Program-made: the position numbers and the translations under genes
Origin: an uncultured Saprospiraceae bacterium
Lineage (GTDB): Bacteria > Bacteroidota > Bacteroidia > Chitinophagales > Saprospiraceae
DNA: 38,562 nt
Assembly: GCA_937928575.1 (NCBI GenBank)
Contig: CALFWW010000259.1
Coordinates: 1 to 38,562, forward strand
Direction: 5' to 3'
Notes under the pieces: model-generated
What the model was told of the DNA's origin: nothing
Seen by the model: the letters and a program-made list of their open reading frames with translations, nothing else
Database searches by the model: none
Shown: piece after piece, positions 23,100-33,106 of the stretch
Position numbering within the stretch: the stretch's first letter is position 1
Layout: each line of letters begins with the position of its first letter

Positions 23100-26000
23100 A
23101 TGAACTTCTTTCTACCTAAACGCTCTTTATACTTTAGTGCCTTGATATTATCAATCTTGTGCACAATGAATTTCATCAATCCAAATTTTGGAAATTCTTC
23201 ATCAGAACTTCATAACACTTCATTTACTAACATAAATATGCTTGAATTTCAGGATTTTCCCGTTGTTTTTCCCGACACATGTGATCACGACTACAACGAA
23301 GAAACATGGATGTTTAATTCTAAAGAACTAATTTTTGGGCAAATTTATTCTAGAGATGATTATTTTAACACTATATATGCACCATCTGATCTTCCTGGAC
23401 AAAACAGGGTAATTACGAAATATGATCAGAATGGGAAAGTAGTATTCAACAAATCAAATCCGAATTTTTGGTTTTCCTCAATGGTGCCATTACAAGGAGG
23501 GCATGGTTTTGGGCAGGGAAAGGATTTAAATCCACCTTATGATGAATATATTATAGAATGGAACAATCAGCTTGATATAATAAATGCCAGAAAATTGCCT
23601 CAATTTTTAGATTTAAATGGGTTGTTTTACCGAACATCTGATGAATTCACAGAAATTTCGTGTATTTTCTTCGATTTTAGTTTTGCGGATACATTGCGTT
23701 ATTTTGAGATGACACAGAATAATACGGATAACTTTATTCGCTTACATCATTGTTCTTTTATAGACACTTCAAGTCTTGGTCTAAGGAATTCTGCATTAGC
23801 TTCTTCAGATGAAATTGGAGTATTATCCAATCAAGACAAAGTTTTTTCTACTGGAGTGAAAGAATATTATGAGACCGATACAATTAATACCTTACAAATA
23901 TTGCTAACAAAATCCAATGATTCAGTCCTTCAAAAAAGATATCGAATAGAACCTTTTGATAAAGATCATAAAATTGAAGTTAAAGACATAGATGTCGATA
24001 GTAAGGATAATATCTATTTATTAGTAGAACATGATTTTACAAATGAATATCTGTATAAGTTGGACAGCGATCTAAATTTTATTTGGGGCAAAGAGATACT
24101 CGTTCCAATTGGATTTGGAAATCAACCTTCTCAATTTGAGGAAATGGAAATCTCAACCACAGACCAAATTGCTATTATTGGAAGTGCTGGAGTTTATGCG
24201 CAGGGATTGGAAACACATGTTGCTTTCCCAGTGGTTCTGACGAATACAAACGGTGTCATTCAAAGCGAAACTGTTTTTGATGGATTGACACCGTTTTCAA
24301 CACGAGCATTAAATACACTTTGCTCCTTTCAAGATACAATGTGGTTATTTACTGCTTACGATCCTGAATATGAGATAGGTGATATCTTAATTAAAATGGA
24401 TCCTTCTGGAAATGTTAATGGCTGTAAAATTAGAGAGGATTTGCCTCCTGTCACCCTCTCTGATTCCGAACTTATATTTCTTGATAGTTCTTTATTGCAA
24501 ATATGGGTAGATACGATTCCAATTGAATTTCACAATTTAGAGACAATTGATCATCCAATATTAAGAGGAGATGAATGCAATTTGTTGCAAACTGATATTT
24601 CTATAGATATTATTTCCGCCAATTCGTGCACCTTCGGAATTAGAGCAGATTTGGAAATATGTTGTTTGGGAGAAGCATTTTTACCAAACGACATTCCTGT
24701 GGCTGTCTATGATTTAAGCCCTGTCGAAGAATCAGCAAATCTTCAATTTGAGTTTTCTATTGGTCAAGATATTCCTGCAGATAGTTGTTTACAGGTATCT
24801 GTCACAATTCCGTACTTTGATTCAGGTGAAATTCATATTGTCGCCAATGATGATCAATCTATTCTTCCACCATTTGATTTGAATACGCCGAGTTATGGGA
24901 TTTTTACTGAAGAGTGCGATTATAGTAATAATGTAGACAGTGCATTATTTAGTCCAGCAGTAAACATTGATCATAACAGTGAAGAAATGCTAACATTTTG
25001 TGGTGATTTTTCAACTACCTTAATTGCTCCTGACGGTTTTGATTATATATGGGATAATGAACAGACAAGTACTCAGATTATCGTAAGTGATCCAGGTATT
25101 TATAGTGTTACAATATTAGATGAATGTGAAAATGTTCAAACTAAAGTGTTTAACATAATTCAATATCCTGAAGCAAGTGAACTATTTCTTGAACCAGAGA
25201 CAAGTTATTGTGGTTTTGATGAAGACCCTGTGGATTTGATCGCCCAACCCTTTGTATTTCAATCTTACGAATGGAGTGTTTCAGGGATAGCTAATGACCA
25301 ATCTGCAATACCATCTACTGAAGGGTATTATGCTGTAACGGTTATAGATTTTTGTGATCAAATCGATTCTGTTGAAATCTTTATAGAGCAGGCTACGCTT
25401 GATATTTCTGAAGTTGAATTTCAAGTACTGCATCCACTCTGTCAATTCGACAATGGATCAATATTCATCACCTATCCTGGTGAAAATTTATCTTCAGGAA
25501 TTTATTCCCTTGACAGTATTTTTCTAATTGGAGAAAATCAGGGAACACCACCAGGTTTGGATACTATTGAAAATATCTGGCCAGGCACCTTTTTACTAGG
25601 ACTGCGGACTACGATTGCTGGAAATTCTTGCACTTTCTTTCATCCTGATACGGTTATGGTTCATGAGCCAATGCTACCAATATTTTCGTTACTTGGCGAT
25701 ACGACATTTTGTTTCGGAGATACAATCTTGCTCCAAGGACCAGAAAATATGGTCAGCTACAAATGGGAAAACACATCAAATAATACTGCCATAGCATGCG
25801 ACACATGTCAACAAACTAATTACGTTCCAATAGGAAATGATGAGCTTGACTTATTTGTTATTGACAAAAATGGATGTGAAACCAGAAATTCTACATCTAT
25901 AATAGTACATCAACCTGAAGAAGTGAATATAATTCATGAGTCTCCTTCATGTGTAGATACTTCAAATGGTGCAATTATAATTCAAACAACTGATTCAGTT

Positions 26001-26675
26001 CAATATCAATTAAATGATAGGCCTTTTCAAGCATCAAGTATTTTCAATAATTTAGAAAGTGGTAATTATATTGTTACACTTCTAGACGAGTATAATTGCA
26101 GCTATTCATACCCTATAAACATCCCGTCTCCACCACCTATTATTATTAATGAAATAGATTTTTTCGAAATTCAAAATGGGGAAATTTTGACAATAGATCC
26201 TCAAGTGTCCGGTGGAACTCCACCATATGACTACCAATGGACATCAACAAATACGATCCCATGTGATTTTTGCGAAACCATTGAAATAGCACCAATTATA
26301 AACTCCAGTTATAATTTACTTATTTCAGATAATAATGATTGTCAGGAAAGTACCACCTTTGAAGTTAAAGTATCTAATCCACAAGACGTTTACATCCCAA
26401 ATATATTCTCACCAAATGGTGACGGCTTTAATGACATTCATACGGTCTTTGCAAGTCGAGATACAGATAGAATTTTGTCTTATCAAATTTTTAATAAACA
26501 AGGTATACTTTATTTTGAAGAGACAGATTTCTTACCCAATTCAACTTTTTCAGGATGGAATGGATTATTCAACGGAAAACAACTTAAGCCAGATATATTC
26601 ATTTGTGTTGTGAATGTATTATTTGCAAATGGTGAGCAAAGAAAAATTATACAATCTGTTGCCTTGATTAGATAA
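23100..26675 (+). CDS. Large T9SS type-B cargo protein
   Basis: 1191 residues. An N-terminal signal-like segment (1-25) is followed by a beta-propeller-like region with strands such as DVDSKDNIYLLVEHD and KMDPSGNVNG. Then come PKD/SprB-type modules: SPSCVDTSNGAIIIQTTDSVQYQ, LEPETSYCGFDE..., SGGTPPYDYQW and a C-terminal CHU_C domain (IPNIFSPNGDGFNDIHT...IFNKQG). It is probably exported and attached to the cell surface by the T9SS. It is Cys-rich in the C-terminal half. The role (adhesion or gliding) is unknown. Confidence 0.85.
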   Translation: MNFFLPKRSLYFSALILSILCTMNFINPNFGNSSSELHNTSFTNINMLEFQDFPVVFPDTCDHDYNEETWMFNSKELIFGQIYSRDDYFNTIYAPSDLPGQNRVITKYDQNGKVVFNKSNPNFWFSSMVPLQGGHGFGQGKDLNPPYDEYIIEWNNQLDIINARKLPQFLDLNGLFYRTSDEFTEISCIFFDFSFADTLRYFEMTQNNTDNFIRLHHCSFIDTSSLGLRNSALASSDEIGVLSNQDKVFSTGVKEYYETDTINTLQILLTKSNDSVLQKRYRIEPFDKDHKIEVKDIDVDSKDNIYLLVEHDFTNEYLYKLDSDLNFIWGKEILVPIGFGNQPSQFEEMEISTTDQIAIIGSAGVYAQGLETHVAFPVVLTNTNGVIQSETVFDGLTPFSTRALNTLCSFQDTMWLFTAYDPEYEIGDILIKMDPSGNVNGCKIREDLPPVTLSDSELIFLDSSLLQIWVDTIPIEFHNLETIDHPILRGDECNLLQTDISIDIISANSCTFGIRADLEICCLGEAFLPNDIPVAVYDLSPVEESANLQFEFSIGQDIPADSCLQVSVTIPYFDSGEIHIVANDDQSILPPFDLNTPSYGIFTEECDYSNNVDSALFSPAVNIDHNSEEMLTFCGDFSTTLIAPDGFDYIWDNEQTSTQIIVSDPGIYSVTILDECENVQTKVFNIIQYPEASELFLEPETSYCGFDEDPVDLIAQPFVFQSYEWSVSGIANDQSAIPSTEGYYAVTVIDFCDQIDSVEIFIEQATLDISEVEFQVLHPLCQFDNGSIFITYPGENLSSGIYSLDSIFLIGENQGTPPGLDTIENIWPGTFLLGLRTTIAGNSCTFFHPDTVMVHEPMLPIFSLLGDTTFCFGDTILLQGPENMVSYKWENTSNNTAIACDTCQQTNYVPIGNDELDLFVIDKNGCETRNSTSIIVHQPEEVNIIHESPSCVDTSNGAIIIQTTDSVQYQLNDRPFQASSIFNNLESGNYIVTLLDEYNCSYSYPINIPSPPPIIINEIDFFEIQNGEILTIDPQVSGGTPPYDYQWTSTNTIPCDFCETIEIAPIINSSYNLLISDNNDCQESTTFEVKVSNPQDVYIPNIFSPNGDGFNDIHTVFASRDTDRILSYQIFNKQGILYFEETDFLPNSTFSGWNGLFNGKQLKPDIFICVVNVLFANGEQRKIIQSVALIR

Positions 26676-26831
26676 ATGAGTGTACATGCTTTAATTTTTT
26701 CAACAAATTATTGGTTTCGATTCAAATCTGATCACATTATTATCAAAGACTATTTTTATCTTATTGATTTACAATTCATTACAACGATTTAGTTCGGGAA
26801 CACATCTGATTTTTATTAACATAACATCTAG

Positions 26832-26863
26832 TTGGATTTAGATAGAGTAAAACTGTATCTTTG
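26832..26863 (+). promoter_or_regulatory. Bacteroidota-type promoter of ahcY
   Basis: TTG at 26832-26834 and TATCTTTG (TAnnTTTG) at 26856-26863, spacing 21 nt. It lies 55 nt before the ahcY start. I see no SAH riboswitch-like motif between. Confidence 0.75.
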
Positions 26864-26917
26864 CATTCGATTTCACGTAAAAATTAAAAAATTCATAATA
26901 TTATAAATTAAAATTTC

Positions 26918-28234
26918 ATGGCTACGAAAGTTGGTAAAAAAATTAATTACAAAGTTAAAGACATTTCCCTCGCAGCTTGGGGGAGAAAAGAAATAGAATT
27001 AGCAGAAGCAGAAATGCCTGGACTAATGGGAATCCGTAAGGAGTACAAAGGAAAGAAACCATTGAAAGGGGCAAGAATTGCGGGTTGTTTGCACATGACG
27101 ATTCAGACTGCTGTTTTGATTGAAACCTTAAAAGACTTAGGTGCAGAAGTTACTTGGTCTTCATGTAATATTTTCTCAACTCAAGATCACGCTGCTGCTG
27201 CCATTGCTGCTGCGAAGATTCCTGTTTTTGCTTGGAAAGGTATGAACGAAGAAGAATTTGACTGGGCAATTGAGAAAACACTTTTCGCTTTTAAAGGTGG
27301 AAAGCCGTTGAATATGATTTTGGATGATGGTGGTGATTTGACAAACATGGTGTTGGATAGATACCCTGAGTTGGTACCAAACATTAAAGGATTAAGTGAA
27401 GAGACGACAACTGGTGTTCACCGTTTGTATGAGCGTATGAAGAATGGTACTTTGACAATGCCTGCGATCAATGTAAATGACTCTGTTACAAAATCTAAGT
27501 TTGATAACAAGTACGGTTGTAAGGAAAGTTGTGTAGATGCGATTCGTCGTGCGACGGATGTTATGATGGCTGGAAAAGTTGCTGTTGTAGCTGGATATGG
27601 TGATGTGGGTAAAGGTTCTGCTGCTTCATTGAAAGGTGCTGGTTGTAGAGTTATTGTTACAGAAATTGATCCTATCTGTGCGCTTCAAGCTGCGATGGAT
27701 GGATTTGCTGTTAAGAAAATGAAGACTGCATTGAAAGAAGCAAACATCGTTGTTACAGCTACAGGTAACAAAGATATCCTTGCTGAAAAGCACTTCCGTG
27801 CGATGAAAGACAAAACTATTGTTTGTAATATCGGTCACTTCGATAATGAAATTGACATGGCATGGTTAAACAAGAAATATGGTAAGACAAAAGTTGAAAT
27901 TAAACCACAAGTTGACAAGTATACAATTGACGGAAAAGATGTGATCATCTTAGCTGAAGGTCGTTTGGTGAACTTGGGTTGTGCAACTGGTCACCCATCT
28001 TTCGTAATGTCTAATTCTTTCTCAAATCAAACACTAGCTCAATTAGAATTGTGGAACAACTCTGATAAGTATGAGAACAAAGTGTACATGTTACCAAAAC
28101 ATTTAGATGAGAAAGTTGCTAAATTCCACTTGAAGCATATTGGTGTTGAATTGGAAGAATTAAGCAAAGACCAAGCGGATTATATTGGTGTGAAAAAGAG
28201 TGGACCTTACAAGCCTGAGTATTATAGATACTAG
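26918..28234 (+). CDS. ahcY: Adenosylhomocysteinase
   Basis: 438 residues, canonical length. NAD-binding motif [10 protein letters not shown] starts at about 226, the catalytic region has [13 protein letters not shown] near the N-terminus and the C-terminus ends [10 protein letters not shown] as in typical AhcY. It hydrolyses S-adenosylhomocysteine to adenosine and homocysteine, so it recycles methyl-transfer products. It stands alone, with a clear promoter and a terminator at 28260. Confidence 0.98.
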   Translation: MATKVGKKINYKVKDISLAAWGRKEIELAEAEMPGLMGIRKEYKGKKPLKGARIAGCLHMTIQTAVLIETLKDLGAEVTWSSCNIFSTQDHAAAAIAAAKIPVFAWKGMNEEEFDWAIEKTLFAFKGGKPLNMILDDGGDLTNMVLDRYPELVPNIKGLSEETTTGVHRLYERMKNGTLTMPAINVNDSVTKSKFDNKYGCKESCVDAIRRATDVMMAGKVAVVAGYGDVGKGSAASLKGAGCRVIVTEIDPICALQAAMDGFAVKKMKTALKEANIVVTATGNKDILAEKHFRAMKDKTIVCNIGHFDNEIDMAWLNKKYGKTKVEIKPQVDKYTIDGKDVIILAEGRLVNLGCATGHPSFVMSNSFSNQTLAQLELWNNSDKYENKVYMLPKHLDEKVAKFHLKHIGVELEELSKDQADYIGVKKSGPYKPEYYRY

Positions 28235-28259
28235 GACTTTTTGAAAGTTTAAAAGATGA

Positions 28260-28293
28260 AACGGCTACCTTGATTTAAGGTAGCCGTTTTTTT
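28260..28293 (+). terminator. Terminator after ahcY
   Basis: AACGGCTACCTT (28260-28271) pairs perfectly with 28277-28288 around GATTT, followed by T7. It lies 25 bp after the ahcY stop. Confidence 0.93.
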
Positions 28294-28316
28294 GTTTATT
28301 GTTGAATTTCTGATTA

Positions 28317-28417
28317 TCCCTTAGAGGGTTGATTCTTGTAAGTTCAAATTTCGTCGCAACTATATAACATTACTTATTCGTCAACTTGATACTTCTACCT
28401 AAAAACACTCTAAGGGA
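28317..28417. repeat. 101-bp repeat, first copy, with terminal inverted repeats
   Basis: Starts TCCCTTAGAGGGTT and ends ACTCTAAGGGA, the reverse complement of the start with one mismatch. It is 95% identical (5 differences, all in single bases) to 28428-28528, with a 10-bp gap between. The ends form a hairpin or a MITE-like pair. No ORF. Confidence 0.85.
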
Positions 28418-28427
28418 TTGTCATTAT

Positions 28428-28528
28428 TCCCTTAGAGGGTTGATTCTTGTAGGTTCAAATTTCGTCGCAACTGTACAACATTACTTATTCGTCAACTTGA
28501 TACTTCTGCCTAAAAACCCTCTAAGGGA
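28428..28528. repeat. 101-bp repeat, second copy
   Basis: Starts TCCCTTAGAGGGTT and ends AACCCTCTAAGGGA, a perfect 14-bp inverted pair. It ends 5 bp before the stop of the metalloprotease gene. It could serve as the terminator of that gene on the minus strand, although a T-run is weak. Confidence 0.85.
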
Positions 28529-28533
28529 TTTTA

Positions 28534-31122
28534 TTAATCCTTCACAAACTTCTTAATACTTGTCGTCCCAAACTCTCCAGTCATTTTCAAATAATACAAC
28601 CCAGTTGCTAAGTTATCTGTGTTAATCACTTTGTTGTTTAATCCGATTTCCAGATCAATATTAAAGATATCGACTAGTGCACCCGTTGTATTTCGGATTT
28701 CAACTACTGCAGTTACATTTTCATTCGAATGAATATTATAAAACAAATCACCTCTTGTTGGATTTGGGTAAACATCTAAGATATCTATAACACCTTCCTT
28801 ACAAGAGGTCGCAGTAACTGACTTAATGGTTGAATAATCTACTTGACCATCTTGCGTTGTTGTTTTCAAACGATAGAAATTTTCGTATCCAGGATGGGTA
28901 TCTGTAAAATGGTAATTTTTATTTGGATTGGTCAATCCATTTATAGTACCGATTACTTCAAAATTTTGTCCATCAAAACTTCTTTCAATTTCAAAAACAT
29001 CAGAGGTTTCGTTTGCAATTTTCCAATCTAATTCAATTGTGCAATCTTCATCTACTGCATTAAATTCAATTAGGTCTACTGCTAAAGGCGCCAATTCAAA
29101 TCCGCAAATTTCTACATTATCGATAGCCACCCACCATTGCCACGAATTACCAGAGTCATCATAAGTAAATCGAAGTCTAAAATTTGGATTGGCATAATTA
29201 TCAAGATTTGCTCTGAAGTGCGGATAATCACACCCCCATGGACCACAGTTAGTTTCATTGGTATTTAATAAATTGACCCAACTAAATCCATCCCATACAT
29301 CAACCAAGAAACGATCTTGACCATCAAACGTCCAGAAGTTGTAATCAAAATCCAGAGAGACCAGCTCGTAGTTCGTTAAATCAATGGTTGGTGTTGTCAA
29401 CTCCATATATTCTGAACCATTAAAAGTCGCACCGTTGGCATCATCATCCCAAAAAGCCATACCACTACCATCGAAACTTCCTGCTGCCGAATTTACACCA
29501 CCTGTCGCATTATCGAAATCCCATTCTCCATTTCCATTGTTACCAGTTCCAACATTTGTCCAACCAGCAGGTAAACTTAAAGCATTAAAATCTTCAGAAA
29601 TAATTGGACTACATACACAATTTGGATGAGGTGCATCATAATTAAAAGTCTTCGTGCATTCAGAATCATTATCATTACTATCCTCAACAATTAGAATAGC
29701 ATTTGCAGTTGAATTGGCAGGCAAGCCAGTAAGCGTTTCACATTGAACACCCGAATTATTAAATGAAAAATTAGTCGTTGTACCATTGGCATCGATTTTT
29801 AAAACAGACTGATTGGTTCTCCCTGTATGTTCGATACAAACTTCTAAGTCGTAAGTTCCACCACCACAATTTTGTACTTCAACAGAGGTGATTTCTATAC
29901 ATTTTAAACAATCTTCAAAACAAGTTCTGGTATCAATATGACTACTAATCTCAGAAACTGAAGTAGTTGACCATGTTGAAGAGCCATTAATTGTTGGCGC
30001 CATAATATTACTACCACCAGAATCGTGACCTGCATCAAAGTTATGCCCAACTTCGTGAGAAACAGTTTGACGCATTGCATTTGAATTTCCAGAAAAATCT
30101 TCAATGATACTATAACGTGAATTGGTACATACAACTCCGACATAAGCTAACCCTACGACACTAGAATTACCATCATTTGTAAAATTTCTATCCGACCAAA
30201 GTTGTCCAAGGTCGAATGCAACTCCAAAGTTTCCATTATTTCCCCATGATCTAAAATCACTTAACAACGTAGATGCATCTGTCGTACTTGTCCATGGATC
30301 TTGTCCGGAAACAACAAAAGTCGTTACAATTTTAAACTCTATATCTTGTGAAAACCAACCCGTATAATCTGGTGCTACTAAATTCCATATACCAATTAGG
30401 TAGTTTTCAACATCACCGATACTTCCGTATTTATTAAACATAGATCTGTCAGCGGCCAACGCCATTTCTAGTTCTGAGCAAGGGTCCATTTGAACACTCA
30501 TTCCTTGAGTTTCTTGTTGTTCGGTTACTTTGTATTTTGCGATATCCGTAACTCCACAAGTTATACCCGTATTTGGGACTACATTTTTGGTATTATAAAC
30601 TACAAATAAATCTTGTGAGGCATCGGAAATAATTCCATTCAATGGTTCAATAAAATAAGATTGGTCTCCATTGTGTACCATTCCAAAAATGAAATGATTA
30701 TTGATGGTTAAATAAACATCACCTCCTTGTGCTCCTTGAAGATGTCCTGATAGGGTTTTAAAATTTCCTCGTTCATTGAAGGAATTACCGTTATCAGATT
30801 TTTCTGTCAACTGATAATTATCACTCATCAATTCATTTTCATACATCAATATATTCCAATTGTATTGGTCCCCTAATTCAATATTCAGCATCATCGGATT
30901 AGGACCCGCATTGCTCACGTAGCTAGCCAAGTCATTTGAGTTTATCTGATATACATCGTAATCAAAGAAAATAGATACTAAATCAGCTTGATGGTTGGTG
31001 GTGGTTTTCTCTCCAATAAACTTTTCAACCTTTTGAGCGATTGAAATATTTGAAAAAAATCCGACTAGAAAAAATAAAAACGTTAATTTCCTGAAAGAAT
31101 AAAATCGAAAAGGTGTGATCAT
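28534..31122 (-). CDS. Secreted reprolysin-like metalloprotease with T9SS signal
   Basis: 862 residues. Signal peptide about 1-30. Zinc motif HEVGHNFDAGHD at 356-367 and the Met-turn NIMAP shortly after mark an M12B-like peptidase of the metzincin clan. A MAM/jelly-roll-like domain follows (about 530-670, FDYNFWTFDGQDRFLVDVWDG). The C-terminal 80 residues are a T9SS type-A sorting domain (DVYPNPTRGDLFYNI, NLATGLYYLKM, SIKKFVKD). It is exported by the T9SS and probably remains attached or is released to degrade protein. Confidence 0.93.
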   Translation of the reverse strand: MITPFRFYSFRKLTFLFFLVGFFSNISIAQKVEKFIGEKTTTNHQADLVSIFFDYDVYQINSNDLASYVSNAGPNPMMLNIELGDQYNWNILMYENELMSDNYQLTEKSDNGNSFNERGNFKTLSGHLQGAQGGDVYLTINNHFIFGMVHNGDQSYFIEPLNGIISDASQDLFVVYNTKNVVPNTGITCGVTDIAKYKVTEQQETQGMSVQMDPCSELEMALAADRSMFNKYGSIGDVENYLIGIWNLVAPDYTGWFSQDIEFKIVTTFVVSGQDPWTSTTDASTLLSDFRSWGNNGNFGVAFDLGQLWSDRNFTNDGNSSVVGLAYVGVVCTNSRYSIIEDFSGNSNAMRQTVSHEVGHNFDAGHDSGGSNIMAPTINGSSTWSTTSVSEISSHIDTRTCFEDCLKCIEITSVEVQNCGGGTYDLEVCIEHTGRTNQSVLKIDANGTTTNFSFNNSGVQCETLTGLPANSTANAILIVEDSNDNDSECTKTFNYDAPHPNCVCSPIISEDFNALSLPAGWTNVGTGNNGNGEWDFDNATGGVNSAAGSFDGSGMAFWDDDANGATFNGSEYMELTTPTIDLTNYELVSLDFDYNFWTFDGQDRFLVDVWDGFSWVNLLNTNETNCGPWGCDYPHFRANLDNYANPNFRLRFTYDDSGNSWQWWVAIDNVEICGFELAPLAVDLIEFNAVDEDCTIELDWKIANETSDVFEIERSFDGQNFEVIGTINGLTNPNKNYHFTDTHPGYENFYRLKTTTQDGQVDYSTIKSVTATSCKEGVIDILDVYPNPTRGDLFYNIHSNENVTAVVEIRNTTGALVDIFNIDLEIGLNNKVINTDNLATGLYYLKMTGEFGTTSIKKFVKD

Positions 31123-31296
31123 TTCTTTTGTAGTTTTAATTATTGGTAATTATTTAGATTTGGGTAATGAAGTAAAATATTTAATTCGCTTCAAACCTCA
31201 ATTTAGGTTTATATATTCGAATATTAACATAATTCTCCACATAAAACTTTGCAATATTAACACTTTATAAAAATAATTAGAATATAAAATTACCAT

Positions 31297-31941
31297 ATGT
31301 CGTCTCTATTCTACACATATCTTGAATTAGGTTTTGACCATATATCCGATATTAAAGCATATGATCATATTTTGTTCATCATCGCACTGTGCGCTATCTA
31401 CACACTCAAAGAATGGAGGCACGTTTTAATTCTGGTTACTGCATTCACAATTGGTCATTCTATTACATTGGGTTTGGCTTCCTTGGATGTGGTGCGTTTC
31501 CCAAGTGATATTGTAGAATTCTTGATCCCAGTTACAATATTTCTGACTGCACTATTCAATTTACGACATAAAGATTCTTTTCAAGCAAAAGCATTAGAAC
31601 CTTCCGTAGTTGATTTTACTCGAAATCAAGCTGCTATCTCTAAGAAGATCAGAATCAATTATCTACTAGCCTTATTTTTTGGGCTCATTCATGGGATGGG
31701 TTTTTCAAATTTTTTGAGATCCTCTTTGATGCCTGGAAAAGAATCTAATTTAGTTTCTCAATTATTCGCTTTTAATGTTGGGATAGAATTAGGTCAAATA
31801 ATGATCGTTCTATTCATATTACTATTGTCTTTTGTTGCGTTAAATGTAATGAAGGTCAATAGAAGAGACTGGACGTTATTAATATCCGGTGCGGCAATGG
31901 GAATTTCTGTAATTTTAATGATCGAAACCAAATTTTGGTAA
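31297..31941 (+). CDS. HupE/UreJ family membrane protein
   Basis: 214 residues with about six helices and conserved His sites: GFDHISDIKAYDHILFI, FTIGHSITLGL, FGLIHGMGFSN. HupE/UreJ proteins are linked to nickel or other metal transport, though in Bacteroidota this subgroup is often near DUF6702 genes and its substrate is not known. It lies 10 bp before a DUF6702-type gene. Confidence 0.85.
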   Translation: MSSLFYTYLELGFDHISDIKAYDHILFIIALCAIYTLKEWRHVLILVTAFTIGHSITLGLASLDVVRFPSDIVEFLIPVTIFLTALFNLRHKDSFQAKALEPSVVDFTRNQAAISKKIRINYLLALFFGLIHGMGFSNFLRSSLMPGKESNLVSQLFAFNVGIELGQIMIVLFILLLSFVALNVMKVNRRDWTLLISGAAMGISVILMIETKFW

Positions 31942-31951
31942 AACTAAGTAC

Positions 31952-32467
31952 ATGCTATTATTATATTTTCTTTTTAGCTTTTTAAACCAGACATCCATTT
32001 CTCCAACAAATGAAGCAATAGCACATGAATTTCATGTTAGCAAATGCGTTATCGAATGTAATGAGGAAGCAAAAGCCATTCAAGTGAGTCTTCATATTTT
32101 TATTGATGATCTAGAAGAAGCATTGCGCCAACAAGGTGCTGACAAACTTTTCATTTGCACAGAAAAAGAAAGTAAGAAAGCAGAAAAATATTTAAATCGA
32201 TATCTGCAAAGACATTTCGTTCTGATTGTCAATAACAAAAAAGTTGAATACGAATTTATAGGAAAAGAAATCTCAGATGATCTTGCGGCTGTGTGGTGTT
32301 ATTTGGAAGTGAAAGATATAAAGCGCATAAAAAGTATGGAGCTCAAGAATGATATTCTTATGGAAATTTTTGATGACCAACGAAATATCATTTCACTAAC
32401 CTACAATAAAAAGGAAGAATATATGATGTTCGATAAAGGCAATTCGACCGAAACTATCAATTTTTAA
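31952..32467 (+). CDS. DUF6702-like protein
   Basis: 171 residues. Starts with a hydrophobic segment (about 1-20), then [35 protein letters not shown], typical of the DUF6702 family of Bacteroidota. No catalytic motif is visible. It is likely exported. It is cotranscribed with hupE (10 bp) and yidD (23 bp). Confidence 0.75.
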   Translation: MLLLYFLFSFLNQTSISPTNEAIAHEFHVSKCVIECNEEAKAIQVSLHIFIDDLEEALRQQGADKLFICTEKESKKAEKYLNRYLQRHFVLIVNNKKVEYEFIGKEISDDLAAVWCYLEVKDIKRIKSMELKNDILMEIFDDQRNIISLTYNKKEEYMMFDKGNSTETINF

Positions 32468-32490
32468 TTTCCATCTCGATATTTTATCTG

Positions 32491-32748
32491 ATGATTAAAA
32501 AACTATTCATACTCCCAATCAAGTTTTATCAAAATTCTATCTCACCAATGATGAGTCCAAGTTGTCGGTATCAGCCAACTTGCTCGCACTATATGATTGA
32601 AGCCATTGAAGAATGGGGTGCTTTGCGTGGTACTTGGATGGGATTGAAACGAATTGGTAGATGTCATCCTTGGGCTGGACATGGACCTGATCCAGTACCT
32701 AAAAAGAAAGAGCAACGCTCTTCTTCTTCTTCAACTAAAAATTTATAA
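32491..32748 (+). CDS. yidD: Membrane-protein insertion efficiency factor YidD
   Basis: 85 residues. Motifs [34 protein letters not shown] and [15 protein letters not shown] match YidD, with three Cys in the usual places. The last 17 residues are a basic/Ser tail ([15 protein letters not shown]) whose DNA is the first part of the triplicated repeat downstream. The gene may be changing length by this repeat. Confidence 0.95.
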   Translation: MIKKLFILPIKFYQNSISPMMSPSCRYQPTCSHYMIEAIEEWGALRGTWMGLKRIGRCHPWAGHGPDPVPKKKEQRSSSSSTKNL

Positions 32749-33060
32749 TGACTTTCTCATATTGGTGTAGCCAATTTTCAAATTTATAATATGACCGTTA
32801 GGATGTGTGCTCACGTAATAACGGAAGAAAGAGCAGAGCTCTTCTTCTTCAATTAAAAATTTATAATGACTTTCTCATATTGGCGTAGCCAATTTTCAAA
32901 TTTATAATATGACCGTTAGGATGTGTACTCACGTAATAACGGAAGAAAGAGCAACGCTCTTCTTCTTCAATTAAAAATTTATAATGACTTTCTCATATTG
33001 GCGTAGCCAATTTTCAAATTTATAATATGACCGTTAGGATGTGTGCTCACGTAATAACGG
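32704..33060. repeat. Three tandem 118-bp repeats extending from the yidD tail
   Basis: Units start with AAGAAAGAGC at 32704, 32825 and 32943; period 118 bp, with the first 3 bp longer by one Ser codon (TTC). Each unit contains the yidD stop-region sequence, ATTGGC-GTA-GCCAAT hairpin and a CCGTTA...TAACGG pair. The copies differ by few single bases. It looks like a tandem amplification, with the yidD 3' end in the first unit. Nothing else fills this gap before hemB. Confidence 0.9.
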
Positions 33061-33106
33061 TGCTATTTTTAATTTTTAATTTCTATTTTTGAGCAAAGCG
33101 AAAAAA

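Noticed and set aside
26864..26917. An SAH riboswitch upstream of ahcY
   Set aside because: The 54 bases between promoter and start are AT-rich and too short for the known SAH aptamer, and no conserved motif is visible.
28317..28528. A CRISPR-like pair of repeats
   Set aside because: Only two 101-bp units, a 10-bp gap and no cas genes; they are inverted-ended repeats, not a CRISPR array.
33089..33106. A TTG start for hemB
   Set aside because: The ATG at 33107 gives the family-typical MNRRPRR start. The upstream six codons are not needed.
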